DNA of 64,000 bases. Source: Oscheius tipulae. Lineage: Eukaryota > Nematoda > Chromadorea > Rhabditida > Rhabditidae. Each line of letters begins with the position of its first letter. Position 1 is the first letter of the stretch. The translations under genes were made by a program, and so were the position numbers. The stretch covers positions 9,610,001 through 9,674,000 of the forward strand of contig JASJZH010000004.1 of assembly GCA_037178975.1 (NCBI GenBank). The letters run 5' to 3'. Below the pieces are notes generated by a model. It searched no databases, had not been told where the DNA came from, and saw only the letters and a list, made by a program, of their open reading frames with translations. Below, piece after piece: positions 1 through 10,738 of this stretch.

Positions 1-2340
1 AAGGGAGATGATCCCTTGTTCAACGTCAGCAAGGTCATGTGTCTAAAAGTTCCAAGTGTGGTCATTTCAGTCGAGTGCGAGAACCTTTGAATAATAAAAA
101 GTACGTCGGGTCGGAATTTTTTGACAACCTCGATGTACTTCCAATCTTGTGAAAGAGCTGGAGATACTGTGGGTGAGAGACTTTCCAGACCTTAACACAC
201 AGCTTACAATTTACAAATGGAGACAGAGAGACAGAAACTTGCAGACCTCCTCTATAGAAAATTTCCATCTTGGAGTAAAGACGATGACATTCATCGAAAA
301 TGACAGGCATCACGTTCGAAGCATAGCTGTTCCCAATGACCAAAAGAGACTGATTTGCCTCCGGGTTGAGTTGCTGAACTTTTGGTGAATGCCGCTTGAA
401 AAGGACATACATCTTCGTAGATACACTTAGCAAAGTCGTTCCGGCTCAAAGATTGGGGATCTTCGAACTTGGGACAGAGTTTAAAAAGCATGGTTCTCTC
501 CCAGTCGGAATTTTTCCAATGTTCATTCAACTTCAACAGTTCCGCTGAAAATGTAAAGGTTCACGTTGTTCTCTGGCGGTTTTTTGGCGTTTCGAGTAGC
601 CCTTGATAAAGTTTCACTTGCAGCCTGATAAAACTTCATGCTGTCTAACTGTCGAATTTGTGGCCTAAAACGTGGAAAAACCGCCTGAAAGCGACTTGAA
701 TCAAACTCAATTATTGGAAAATAGGGAGTCTTACCCTTTGTCTTGTTCTCATAGCCGTAAACAATGTCCAGGTCGAAATCGGATCGGTAGTTGAACTTTG
801 TCCTCACATCCACTGTGTTCCCGTGAACGACTTTTATGTCCAATTCGGAAACAACTGTTTCCTGTTCGAGTTTTTCTGCAAATAACTTGCTCACGAAGAC
901 GGATGGTTTTGCGGAAACCTCGGAGCTTGTAAAACGCTCCACCATTGAGTAGACACAAAACGACAACAGCGAAAGCCACCACCTTCCTGTCCCATCGCAG
1001 ATACTGCTGCTCAAAGGCATAATGCAAAACTATTGCATAGAGAAAGGTCATCAGAAGAATGCCAGTTATAACTGAATCTTTCGAAAAAAGATTGATATCC
1101 ATGACCTACTGTAGATATTAGTCATCTTTGTGTATTTGCAATAGGCAGCAAAAGGCCAATGGATCAGGTACCAGGAGTAGGAGATCTCGCCAAGAAAGAC
1201 TAGTACCTTAGCTTCTAGAAGTTTTGAACCAGGACCAAACTGGAGAAGATAGAGCGAGAGTAACGTAGTGAATACTCTGAAATGGGCTGACTATTTCTGT
1301 TAATCAGATACGATACCTCGAAAAATCAGCATCGACAAGAGTTGGAGTTCCAAGGAGCAGGAGGAGAGACAGTGTGAGAAAGCTGGTGTCTTCCTTCTTG
1401 CTACACGTTGCTTCCGGTCCGGGTTTGGACTGCAGGCAGGCAAAAGTTCCTAAACTTATTTGGAATAGTCAACTTCACCTTTTTTATGGGTAGTGCAAAA
1501 TTTAGGATAAGTTACCTGCATTGAACTGCCAAACTCTAGCCAAAACAGAGTTAAATGACATGAAGTTATCACTCTTCAAGTAGAACACAAATGAAAGAGT
1601 ACCTATATTACTTTTCGTTATGGTATGTCTCGAAACCCACTGGTTATAGCCAAAAATATTGACGACCATTTTGGCGGGAGATGATGATAAACTGCGAAAA
1701 TGAATGGGAACAGCAGGTAGAACTGCATTTCAAGGGCTAGAGACCATGTGTGGGTGAACATATCGGCCGCTTCTTCTAGCTGAAAGGACAGTGTGTAAGT
1801 TAAGCGTTGTCACCTTGTTGAAGTAGATATTGACTTCTTCCGAGCTCTCGGGACGAATCAAGTTTGTAGCGAAGAGCAGAGCATTTGTTACAGATTCTAT
1901 GTTCTTCTTCAAGACGGCGAGATCAGTAAAGAAGAACATGGAAACTGGCATCGGATATTCTGGATCAAGAGGTGCACTTACTCAAAGCGGTCAGAGTGCA
2001 GAAATAGTACAGTGGCACTATTCGCTTCACTCGTCTGTAAAGAAAGTCACAGACCTCTGTCACTCCTAGAGAAGAACACTTGCTCAACATCATTGCCATC
2101 AGGAAGCCGGATAGGGCGAAAAATCTATAAACTTCGCTGTCTCTCTCCGTCGCAGCCTCACATGTCAACTCCTAAGTATCCATTACTGAAGATCGTGGGG
2201 TAGAAGTGGAATAGAATCACAGCAAGAATGGCTATTCCACGGATTCCTTGTAGATGTAATAATTTGCCAGATGGTTTAGAAGTAACGCATGCCTTGGAAT
2301 TATCTGACAACAGCGCGACAGAATCTTCTTCGAAAAACAT
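1..2340 (-). CDS. OAC-type O-acyltransferase (copy A), 3' end outside window
   Basis: Multipass membrane O-acyltransferase of the acyltransferase-3 superfamily with a C-terminal SGNH domain, the architecture of nematode OAC proteins. Such proteins are thought to move acyl groups onto extracytoplasmic substrates; the substrate is unknown. The N-terminus has GIRGIAILAVILFHF with the conserved RG and His, then a FALSGFLMAMML segment, HTWSLALEMQFYLLFPF, and GEISYSWYLIHWPF. The SGNH block LLVIGNSYASNV is near 330-300. The start at 2340 follows the complete sister gene at 22549. The exon set is identical to that gene down to about 190. The reading frame then runs off the window. It lies divergently from the Helitron remnant at 3058. 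Confidence 0.85.
1960..1981 (-). other. 22-nt intron of OAC copy A
   Basis: Mirror of 22908-22929. GT..AG ends, phase 1. Reading through it gives a stop codon. Confidence 0.6.
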
Positions 2341-2559
2341 AAGCTGTCGAAAATCAGTGACCAAGAGTCTGCTGTGCGAACACGAGACGTGGCGTTTTAG
2401 ATCCAATCTTGGTGCGGTCTGGGTTTGACAGGCTTTCGGTAAATTTACTATTTTGTGAGTATAACCAAGGTTCAGGGCTTCGAAGTTTTAAGGCTGGTAT
2501 CATTTCTATCCATTGTTTGCGAATAACTATCACAACCAGAGATAACATCTATAGCTGAC

Positions 2560-2765
2560 CGTTCATAGGTCGCGTCATAGTCATCCCTTGCAACCGTCCT
2601 TTTGATCTAAAGATCACAAGGACGGTTGCAAACCCGGCACCGGCAGCCTTTTCGAATAAATCGCGCAGACATCTTCTGAGGGAGCAACTTTAAGAGAGAC
2701 AGAGTGTTTTAAAGAGTCAAACAACAGCTTTATTGGAGTTGCAAATCTTGAAATGCCAAAAGCGC
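2560..2765. other. Upstream flank of OAC copy A, no gene seen
   Basis: Between the OAC start and the 3' repeat. It contains a short palindrome around 2597-2630, where the segment with GGTTGCA / TGCAACC is repeated in inverted order. No coding signal was recognised. The same sequence recurs inverted at 22125-22330. Confidence 0.4.
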
Positions 2766-2940
2766 ACTCCTATTATCTAAACTATGAAAGCGCTATGGTG
2801 TCTGTGGTTGACTCTGTGTGTTTGATTGTCTGTTTGTTTGTCCGAGGCCACGAAACAAAAGCAAAACAAAAAACTGTAAAAATTTTTGCTGTTGTTGCAA
2901 CTAATTGAGTCACTCAGAAATGGGACGACGAATTTTGCTA
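2766..2940 (-). repeat. Dispersed repeat family R2, copy in left arm
   Basis: About 170 bases with the core TTTGCTTTTGTTTCGTGGCC, then an ACAAACAAACAGACAATC run, a GTCAACCACAGACACC block and GCTTTCATAG, read on the minus strand. The same block recurs at 21950-22123, 42090-42255, 49090-49245 and partly at 56275-56370. The type is unknown. Copies tend to sit in flanks just outside genes. Confidence 0.75.
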
Positions 2941-3057
2941 CTACCAACGACAGACTGTAGAAGAAAGAGGGAAGAAACAGAGGGACAAAAAGACGGGTAT
3001 AGGGAGACAAAGAGACAGTGAGGTTGCTTTGCCGCTTGCTCTCTCTTCAAACTCAAT

Positions 3058-4304
3058 GTGTCCCAAAACTGCGAAAGCAGCAGTATGAAGCCGAACACGG
3101 AAGATGGACGAGCTATGAGGGATGTGGATGTATTTATTCTCGACGAATGCAGCATGTTGTCACTCTCAGTAAAGTTAACAATTTGCTTCGAGAACTTTTC
3201 TATTTTTAGGTTATCAACACCATCGACCAGGTCTTACGTGATTGCTCCAATGTCATGAATGTCCCCTTCGGAGGAAAGACGATCCTTCTTGGAGGAGATT
3301 TTCGTCAAGTTTTGCCTATACCCAGCAAGAATCACACTGCCGACGCCTATGCCTGTTCTTTGAAACTGTCTCCCTACTTCCAAGAAACGAATCGTTCACA
3401 TTTCCGCCGTTACCACCTCTCCGACAACATGCGAGCCCAAGGAGAGTCTGCCGAGTTCAAGGAGTTTCTTCTCATGGTTGGGGAGGACAGAGTACCAAAG
3501 GACGAAGAGGGAAAAATGGAAGTTCCTGTCCATCTGCGAAGCTCCGGCGATTTGATTCAAGAAGTGTTCCAAGGGAATTTCGACAATCCGGACCACCTCA
3601 ACTCCAGGGCTATTCCCTGTCCGACCAATGCTCACGTGGACAGGATGAACAAAAAAATATTGGATTCCATGGCCGGTTAGTCAAACTCTTTTCATATAAA
3701 CAACTTTGTTAGGACAATCACGCGTCTTTCTCAGTGTCGATTCAATCGTACAGGAGACACAAGACCGGCTACAGTTCACCGACGAGTTCCTGAATTCACT
3801 AAACCCGTCTGGACTGCCCCCGCACCACCTGGAATTGAAGATTGGAGCCATCGTCATGCTCATTCGGAATCTCAACGTCCGAGATGGGATGTGTAATGGC
3901 ACTCGACTCCAAATCGTCAAGTTCGAAAGAAGGACTGCCATCCTCTGCCGCTTCATCAACGGAGCCCGAAAGGGAAAAATGGTAATCGTGCCAAGGATCG
4001 ATTTGAACTCTGACAAGAGCCGAGGTAAGCAATTCAGCGTTTCAAATATCAAGAATACTCCTTAGGTATGAGCTTCATTCTCAAGAGGCGACAGTTCCCG
4101 TTTAAACTCGCATTCGCGATGACTATCAACAAGAGCCAGGGACAGTCCTTGGAACGAGTTGGCGTCCATCTGCCTATCGAGTGCTTTTCCCATGGATAGT
4201 TGTATGTCGCCTTCTCCCGTGCCAAGTCTGCTGATGGGTTGAAGATTCTGATTCCCGAAGGAAGAACGCGTACTACTAACGTAGTAGATCGACGCGTCCT
4301 CTAG
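3058..4304 (+). pseudogene. Helitron helicase remnant (PIF1-like C-terminal half)
   Basis: Spliced fragments give the later helicase motifs of a Helitron Rep/Hel protein: VFILDECSM (Walker B type), [39 protein letters not shown] and LYVAFSRAK. Introns with GT..AG ends lie near 3171-3209, 3677-3712 and 4025-4065. A TAG at 4197-4199 replaces the residue usually Gln in the FSHGQLYVA motif, so the protein is broken. The Rep nuclease part is absent. The identical broken copy lies inverted in the right arm. Confidence 0.85.
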
Positions 4305-4565
4305 ATGATCACCATGGCTGCACTTTTCCTTCAACCTGTTCCACTTCTCTTCATATTCTTCCTACTCCGTACTCCCGACGAGTCCACTCCTTCACATTCT
4401 CCTGATGTTTCCCTCTTTCTGGCCCAATCTCTAGACGAGTCTACTTTCCAGGCCACAAGGATCTGTAGCTGTCTCCTTTCTTCAAATGATCACTGCAGGC
4501 TGTTCAAAAAGCCAGGATAGAAAACGCCGAACGTAACGAAGTAAAAAACAACAAGTTATACAAGA

Positions 4566-4599
4566 AGTAGTGCCGTCGCCAGACGGCGAAGCCGGCTGG
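4566..4599 (+). mobile_element. Helitron 3' terminus (hairpin plus CTGG)
   Basis: A GCCGTC-gcca-GACGGC hairpin is followed a few bases later by CTGG and then T. This fits the Helitron rule of a subterminal hairpin, a CTRR end and insertion before T. It lies about 260 bases after the helicase remnant on the same strand. A very similar end is at 49366-49396. Confidence 0.65.
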
Positions 4600-4736
4600 T
4601 ACAATAATAGAATACAAAAGAAAACATAAATATCACATCAATAGCAGAAGCTATTACCGCTTCTCAACAGTTAGTGAATAGCAATGTTCATAGTTCAAAC
4701 TTTCAATTTTTAGTTTTTCCCTATTTCATTGCTTGT

Positions 4737-6330
4737 TTAGCGTGTCTTTTCTGGATCCCTCCGTCGGCCTTGACTTCGTAACATGTGTCGGATCACTTCG
4801 CCAACGGACCAATTCACTTTTCCGCGACTGTAGACTGTAGTCCAGACAAGATCAGTAACTTCAAACTTCCTCGGTTTCGCGTTGTGGTAGCGATTGAACT
4901 GCTTGGCCATCTTGTTGCCTCCTTCTCCCTCCTCGATAGACGTTTCGAGTTTCATCAGGTTTAATGGAATCCTCATCTTCCGTCCGAGGAAATGTTCGGC
5001 GGGCGATTTTCCTTCCCAAGTAGCAGCACGGCGTGTAGCGGTAAGTCATAAGGCACTTCTGCAGAGACTTTATAGTACTACTAGACGTCTTGAGCTTGGC
5101 CAGAGTTCTTTTGAACGTGTTCACAAAAATCTCAGCTTATCCGTTGGATTGTGGAAGGAATGGTGGAGAGCGAATCGAATTCCTCTCAGATGGCAGAAAT
5201 CTTCGAATTTACCAGATGTGAGTTGAGTTCCATTGTTCGTGACCAGCGTCTTTGGATATCCATAGCTGCTGGGCAGTTTGGTCACCCTTCAGAACGTTCC
5301 TCCCGTCGTAGCCGACGTCATCTCCGATACCTCCGGCCATTTGGAGTAAGCATCCACAACGACCAAATACTTCTTCCTCGATCCTAATATCTAGTTATCT
5401 TCTTCCATGGGTGAAGTTTGTGCTTCTTGGGCATCTTACTGACCAGTTGTCAGTCCTGACATCTATCGACCATAGAATCCACGTCATCACTCATTCTGAT
5501 CCAATAAACGTACTCGCAAGTGACTTCATCCTTGACTGACCTGGGTGTCCCTCGTGAAAAGACATGAGTACTTTCTTCTGGAGAGCAGCAGGTATCACGA
5601 TCCGGTCACGGAAATAGAGGCAGTTCTGGATCAGCTTGGGGTGATCCCGAAGAGTGGCATACTTCTTACTTACTTCATACTTCATACCAACGGGTCCTTC
5701 ATCTTCTTTGGCCATTGACCATGTCTGACGTGTGATTTCCGCCAAGACTACATTTTTCGAAATCTCTCCAGCCAATTGTTCGCTGTCCACGGAAAGACTT
5801 CATGAGCCGCGACAACACATCAGCTTGGCCGAATGCCAGCGTGTTACAGTATTCGATTGAGAAGTCGTATCCTAGCAACTTGGTACACCATCTCTGGAGT
5901 CGATTGGCCATGTATACCGGAACTCCCGTCTTGCTTCCGAAGGTTGACAGCAACGGTTTGTAGTCGGTCAACAGCAAGGATCTCCTTCCGTAGATATATC
6001 GATGGAACTTTTCCAATGCGAAGATGATGCTCAGGTCTTCTTTCTCGATCTGGCTGTAGGTCCTCTCAGCACCAGTCAGCGTTCTGTTGACATGAAGAAT
6101 CGCCTTCTCAGATTCATCTGGGTTCCAATTCCATACTGGCTCGCGTCAGCAGCTACGACGATTGGCAACATCGGGTCATAGTGCGCGAGGAGTAACGGTG
6201 ACTGTAACAGCTCCTTGGCTCAGACGAACGCGCCCTTATACTTCTTATTCCATTCGAAGGGAGTGTCCTTCTTCGTCAGCAGATCCAGCGGAGCCCAAAG
6301 TTCCTTCATCCTCCGAAGTTTTCAGTACGG
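4737..6330 (-). pseudogene. Ty3/gypsy pol remnant (RNase H to integrase)
   Basis: On the minus strand, in order from high to low coordinates: an RNase H-type segment (LLLTDYKPL, YDFSIEYCNTL, ADVLSRL), an integrase zinc-binding segment (KKVLMSFHEGHPGQSRM), integrase core pieces (KCLMTYRYTP), and a tail with PRKFEVTDLVW. Frames are broken by several stops. No LTR, gag or protease was recognised. The part up to 5665 is duplicated at 19225-20153. The remainder to about 6330 is only here. Confidence 0.82.
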
Positions 6331-6462
6331 CAGAGAGATGGCGCCCGAAGAGAAAGCTGCTGACGCCGACTTTCCACTACGATATTCTGAAGGACTTCCT
6401 CCCGATCTTCAACCAGCAGGGCAAAGTCCTGGTGGAAAAGCTGACAGCTGTGGCTGATAGGT
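6300..6462 (+). pseudogene. CYP4-like cytochrome P450 exon fragment
   Basis: The translation has ERWRPKRKLLTPTFHYDILK followed by DFLPIFNQQGKVLVEKL. This is the C-helix W-x3-RK and following region of CYP4-type P450s (microsomal monooxygenases). It ends at a good GT donor after 6462. The expected next exon, the heme-binding Cys loop and the N-terminus are not found nearby. It directly abuts the gypsy remnant. Probably a stranded exon. Confidence 0.7.
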
Positions 6463-6469
6463 AAGGGAT

Positions 6470-7820
6470 TCTATAATGTTTTGTGTGCAGAAGATAGCTG
6501 TGTGAGCGAGAAACTTTTCAACTACCACGCATCGCAAATCTGGTCGAAATGTTCGCGGCTGACAGGTTCTGCGGCTTCGACCAGGTCAATCCAGGTTCTT
6601 GTAAAGAGCTAAGAACCGAGTGAAAAATTCACTGAGACCTGTAGAAGCTTGGAAGCCATTTCAGACTGGGATGACTGGCTCCCAGTACCTCTGGAAGGTT
6701 CATAGTGTCTTCCCGACCTGGTCCCATACTAGCTTTGTAAAATGACCCTCCTTGACAGCACGAACCCGGTAATGGAAGTGCCTGCAAAAACTATGTTGTA
6801 ATTTGTTTTTAATATTTTGATCAATTTAGTAAAGAAAAAGCCTAGTTAGAAAATAAAGAAACTGTGGCCGAAATTCAACAAGTCCGATAGTAAGGCAAAT
6901 CTACTTTGACAAGATTTGACCAAATGAGAATCCGTGATACTTCAGAAGTACAAAAAATGAGTGTTCTCTATAATCGAATAGAAATCCTTGAAAGTGCCCT
7001 CATAGATAACTCTGTACATGAAATGGGTTCAATCGAATTGTCATAACTTTTTAAAATTCGCAATTACGTATTTACGTCTTTCGGGGTCAAGACGAATTTT
7101 TGTGACTTTATGATGCTCTGCAAAGCCCGTGATCTGCTCTACAATTTTGCAGAACATCGAAAAAATTGAAAGTCATCTTGACCACTCCATTATAGAGCCT
7201 ATGAAATGTTTTGTGGGATATAAGTTCTGCCTGAAGGACGTTACTTCTCTTTTGTCCCGTCAGCTCGAAAAACTTATCAGTCATCTGTTTTCCTGAAGTA
7301 AGCACGAGTTCAGCAAACAGGCAATAGCCGAAGAATTCCACGCGCGAAAGATGGAACTGCACTCTAAGTCAGAGAAAATGGAACAACCCCCCCCCTTAAC
7401 CATCAACGACGAGTAAAAACTGTAGTCTCTTCCGGTCGTCTCATACTGTCCAATTCAGTGTTCTTTTGTCCATCTGCTCCAGTTTCCGAACAGCTTCTCG
7501 TGACAGACGGTATTCCATAGATTGGAGGGCGAGTCTTTTTCCGAAAGCCATTGCGGCCACGACCAGGGTTTAAAAATTTCCTAAGGTTCAAGTTTCTGAA
7601 TACAATTTTGCTCCTTTGGTTCTTTCTTACTTTGCTCTGCACAAAACTGGAATAAAAATGTATCACAACGTGTAAAAACATATCTAAAACTTCAATGGAG
7701 CATCTGGCGATGAACAATTTTCACATGGAGACCGGCCAGATTGCGCAGAATGAGCTCCGTTTTCGGGCGGGCCCAAAATTATGCCTGGTTTTCTCAGCCC
7801 AGAGGAGCTTCAGACAGAGT
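6470..7820. other. Gene-poor stretch
   Basis: No convincing gene. It holds short AT-rich reading frames only, a C-run at 7387-7396, and at 7138-7160 a variant of the TACAA-TTTGTAAAAC motif discussed in the findings. Confidence 0.4.
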
Positions 7821-7822
7821 GC

Positions 7823-8756
7823 TTTCTTCTTTCCATTCGAGCCTGATGAGGTACTCAGCGCTATCTGTCAACTAAGAAGAGCTGGGGCTGCTGGATGAGA
7901 CGGACTCACACCAGCCATGCTGTTTCATGCTAAGGAACAATAATCTGCAACATTCTGAATCACTTGGTGAATGGAGGAGCAGTTCCCAGAGGGATCACGG
8001 AAGCAATCGTTACTCTACTCCACAAATCGGGCGACTCAGATGACCCAGCAAACTTCCGACCGATATGCCTGCTCCAATCATGTGCCAAAGTTCTATCCCG
8101 AGTACTCATGAGACGAATGGAAACGTGTTTGGAAGAGCAAGCAGACAATTGGCAAACATGCTTTCGCAGAGGATACTCGACGCTGGACATACACTCTGTC
8201 AAGCAGATAATCGAAAAAATCTCAGAACACAACCTCAAACTGTGCCTGGGATTCATCGACTCCAAAAAAGCGTTTGACACTATCAGCTGGCAGTGGAACG
8301 CGCTAACAGAGATGGGGGTTCATTCTTCTCTGATCCAACTTCTGCAATGTCTATACCAATCCGGATCTACGTACCTTTCGGACAACGGCAGTCTGATTGA
8401 TGTTGATGTGAAAAGAGGAGTACGCCAAGGAGACGTACTCAGTCCGAAACTCTTCAACGCCACTCTGTGCTATGCCATCAACAGGATCAACTGGGAAGAC
8501 GAAGGGATCAGAATCAACGGGCAACATCTCCATACTTTGGGATATGCTGATGACATCGTGCTGTTCTCTAACCAAAAAGACCGTACTTCTTTCCAACATC
8601 GTGAACAAATCCCCAATTATCATCAAGGGATCCAATATCAACTTTGTGGATAATTTCGTTTTCCTTGGACCACAGATCTCCATTCCACTGGACGATTCTG
8701 AAGAGGTCAAACGTAAAATGAGACAAGCGTTTGGTGCCTTCAACAAAACCTCCTGA
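7823..8756 (+). pseudogene. RTE-like LINE reverse transcriptase relic
   Basis: Non-LTR reverse transcriptase. TLLHKSGDSDDPANFRPI leads the fingers region. GFIDSKKAFDTISW carries the first catalytic Asp, RGVRQGDVLSPKLF is motif B, and YADDIVLF is the catalytic box. There is an in-frame stop near 7896, and a frame change near 8580 after which the sequence continues in another frame to FGAFNKTS. No endonuclease domain is found, so it is 5'-truncated. Compare the better copy at 15700-18240. Confidence 0.85.
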
Positions 8757-8867
8757 CATGCAACCAGCTGACCATGAAGAAAAGAAAATTAGGTAATAGT
8801 TCTGCTGGTCGCCCGAACAGAAAAGTATTTCTAGAATTTCTCGTTGTAATCTTCTTGTTCTCTACAG

Positions 8868-9089
8868 GTGGACCCGAAAGACATTCTTTACATCGTGTAC
8901 TGTCTTGCAAAGGACTTCTCTGTCTCTCGCTTGTCCGATCTCGTTGATCGTCAGCTGAGCAAGGAATCCCGAGTCGCTTGGTCGCAGTACATCCGCGAGG
9001 TTATGATCGAAGAGCTCACCAAAGCACCGAAGATGGGAGGGCCCGGAGAAATTCTCGAGGTTGACGGATGTTATTTGAAGGAAAGTTAA
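8868..9089 (+). pseudogene. ISXO2/Merlin-like transposase fragment
   Basis: A 74-codon frame with WSQYIREVMIEEL and GGPGEILEVDGCY resembles the start of the ISXO2-type DDE transposase domain found in Merlin elements (consensus KIGGPG..VEIDE). It begins after a CTCTACAG acceptor-like site and ends at a stop immediately after the presumed first catalytic acidic residue. The rest of the domain is missing. Family assignment is by motif resemblance only. Confidence 0.5.
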
Positions 9090-9256
9090 AAGTCAAACCG
9101 AGGACGATACCTCCAAGGCAATCGGTATGGGTTCATTTCGTTTTGGACATACCGTAAAAGCTTTAAAGCGAGTATCCGGACCTATTTAGAATCCCCAGAA
9201 TATCTAAAGAAATACGCAATTGTGTACACGAAGTTTTAGGGCAGAAAACAGCATTT

Positions 9257-9834
9257 TCATGTCATCAGATGTTCTACAAAGTTGTATCTTGTCATTTGCT
9301 CTGGTACTTTGCAGAATATCGTAAAGCTCAAAAGCGTCGTCTTCAACCCGAAAATCTTAAATACGGAATTGCGTATTCTTCTATTAAAGCTTTTAGGGAA
9401 ATTGAAAACATACCCATGGTTAGAAAAGTACAGAGATAGTAGAGTGGAACTATCCATCTGACTCCTCTGTAAAGAAAGCCAAAGATTTCTCTCACTCCCA
9501 GAAGGACATCTGCTCAGCATCATTGCCATTAGAAATGCGGACACGGGGAAAAATCTGAACAGTTCATAATCGTTGGCTGAAGAAGTCCTTACAGATCAAT
9601 CCCTATTTAACCATTGTTGAATGAGGAGGGGAAGAAATGAAATAGGATTACAGCTACGATGGCAATTCCGCGTATACCTTGAATATGCAGTAACTTGTCC
9701 GACGCTGGCTTCGCTGCTTTAACAGGTTTCGAATCGGACAAAAGAATTGTATAGGGACAGTCGGCAGACTTCATCTTCGCACTGTACCCCCCGGGAATCG
9801 CGATAACGGTGCTTGTTGCGATCTCGATCCTCAA
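9257..9834 (-). pseudogene. OAC N-terminal relic
   Basis: Two broken pieces match the first two exons of the OAC genes here: LLHIQGIRGIAIVAVILFHF (about 9690-9630) and SAFLMAMMLSRC (near 9540-9505), followed by a frameshifted copy of the 'YRRVKRIVPLYYFC' segment. Downstream exons are absent. It lies on the same strand as the OAC gene at 10739-14474. Confidence 0.75.
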
Positions 9835-9839
9835 AATAG

Positions 9840-10735
9840 ATTTCCGCTACACTTACACCGTTCGCTTCTTGAAGATCGGAAAACCAAACGTTTTTTTTCC
9901 AACCGATTTTGGCACAGGGTATTGTATACCTTACATTTATTTTAAAAAGCGGCTAAAGAACTAATTTTGAATAGGAAATTGGCGCGAGAAAAAGTCGCGA
10001 CGCCTTTTGCATGCGCGTAACACGCCGTGGAACGTTGTCCTTGTCACGATAGTTTGACTGGAACATCATCGACCTGCCATGCGCCCCACCGCGGCATGAG
10101 CCAAACTTGTCTATTTCAAACTGTTCTCTCTTCTGTGTCTGTCTGTGTGTCTGAAGCCAATATTACCAAATAGAGACAGTTACTTTGTGCGCACTCTAAT
10201 TGTTGGCAAGTTAAATTAGTTTGGAAGATAGTTTTGTTAGGGAAACGTTGCTCCTTTCATGTTAGCTGACCTGATGAAAGCATGAGGACGGATTGAAGTG
10301 AGAGAGAAGGACCAGGGCAGGTGGACAAAAGGGAATTGAGAAAAGTTTAAAGGAACAGGGTTGTATCTGTCTTGAACAGTCTAGGGACGATAGCAATACT
10401 TGTCGAGATAAAAGCAGAGGAATGTATAGGTGAGTTTGAAAAGTGAGAAGGAGGATAGTGTATCGTGTCAGGAATATGAGGAAATAGTTCAGTTTAAATT
10501 CAATTTGAAATAGGCTGTAATTTGAAACTGAGTAGGAGTAAGGAAGTTCTGGACGAAAAAAAAACCATTCTTACAGTGTACCAGAACTGCGGTTCAGGTG
10601 ACAAAGACATATATATTTGAAGCACACCATAATGAACGCTGACAATAGAATATTAGTCATTGAACCTGATCGCCTGTACAGGAACCAAGTAAAGCAGATT
10701 TAACTGGTATGAAGTTTCTTTATGGATCTCGAACA
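9840..10735. other. Intergenic, no gene seen
   Basis: Between the OAC relic and the 3' end of OAC copy B. Only short frames and simple purine-rich sequence. Confidence 0.4.
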
Positions 10736-10738
10736 TTT

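Larger units (their letters stand above)
1..5665 (+). repeat. Left arm of giant inverted duplication
   Basis: Position x in this arm pairs with 24889-x or 24890-x on the opposite strand of 19225-24894. Reading both arms, every encoded peptide I compared between about 190 and 5665 is the same. The one difference noticed is an extra A in an A-run near 3652. The outermost ~180 bases are about 10% diverged, and the arm may continue beyond the window. It holds an OAC gene, Helitron helicase exons and gypsy pol. The inner end at 5665 falls inside the gypsy integrase region, which continues uninterrupted on this side. A recent segmental duplication is likely; an assembly artefact is possible. Confidence 0.93.

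Noticed and set aside
3242-3712. Alternative frame of 156 codons over the Helitron helicase
   Set aside because: Shadow frame; the helicase motifs are in the overlapping frame starting at 3255.
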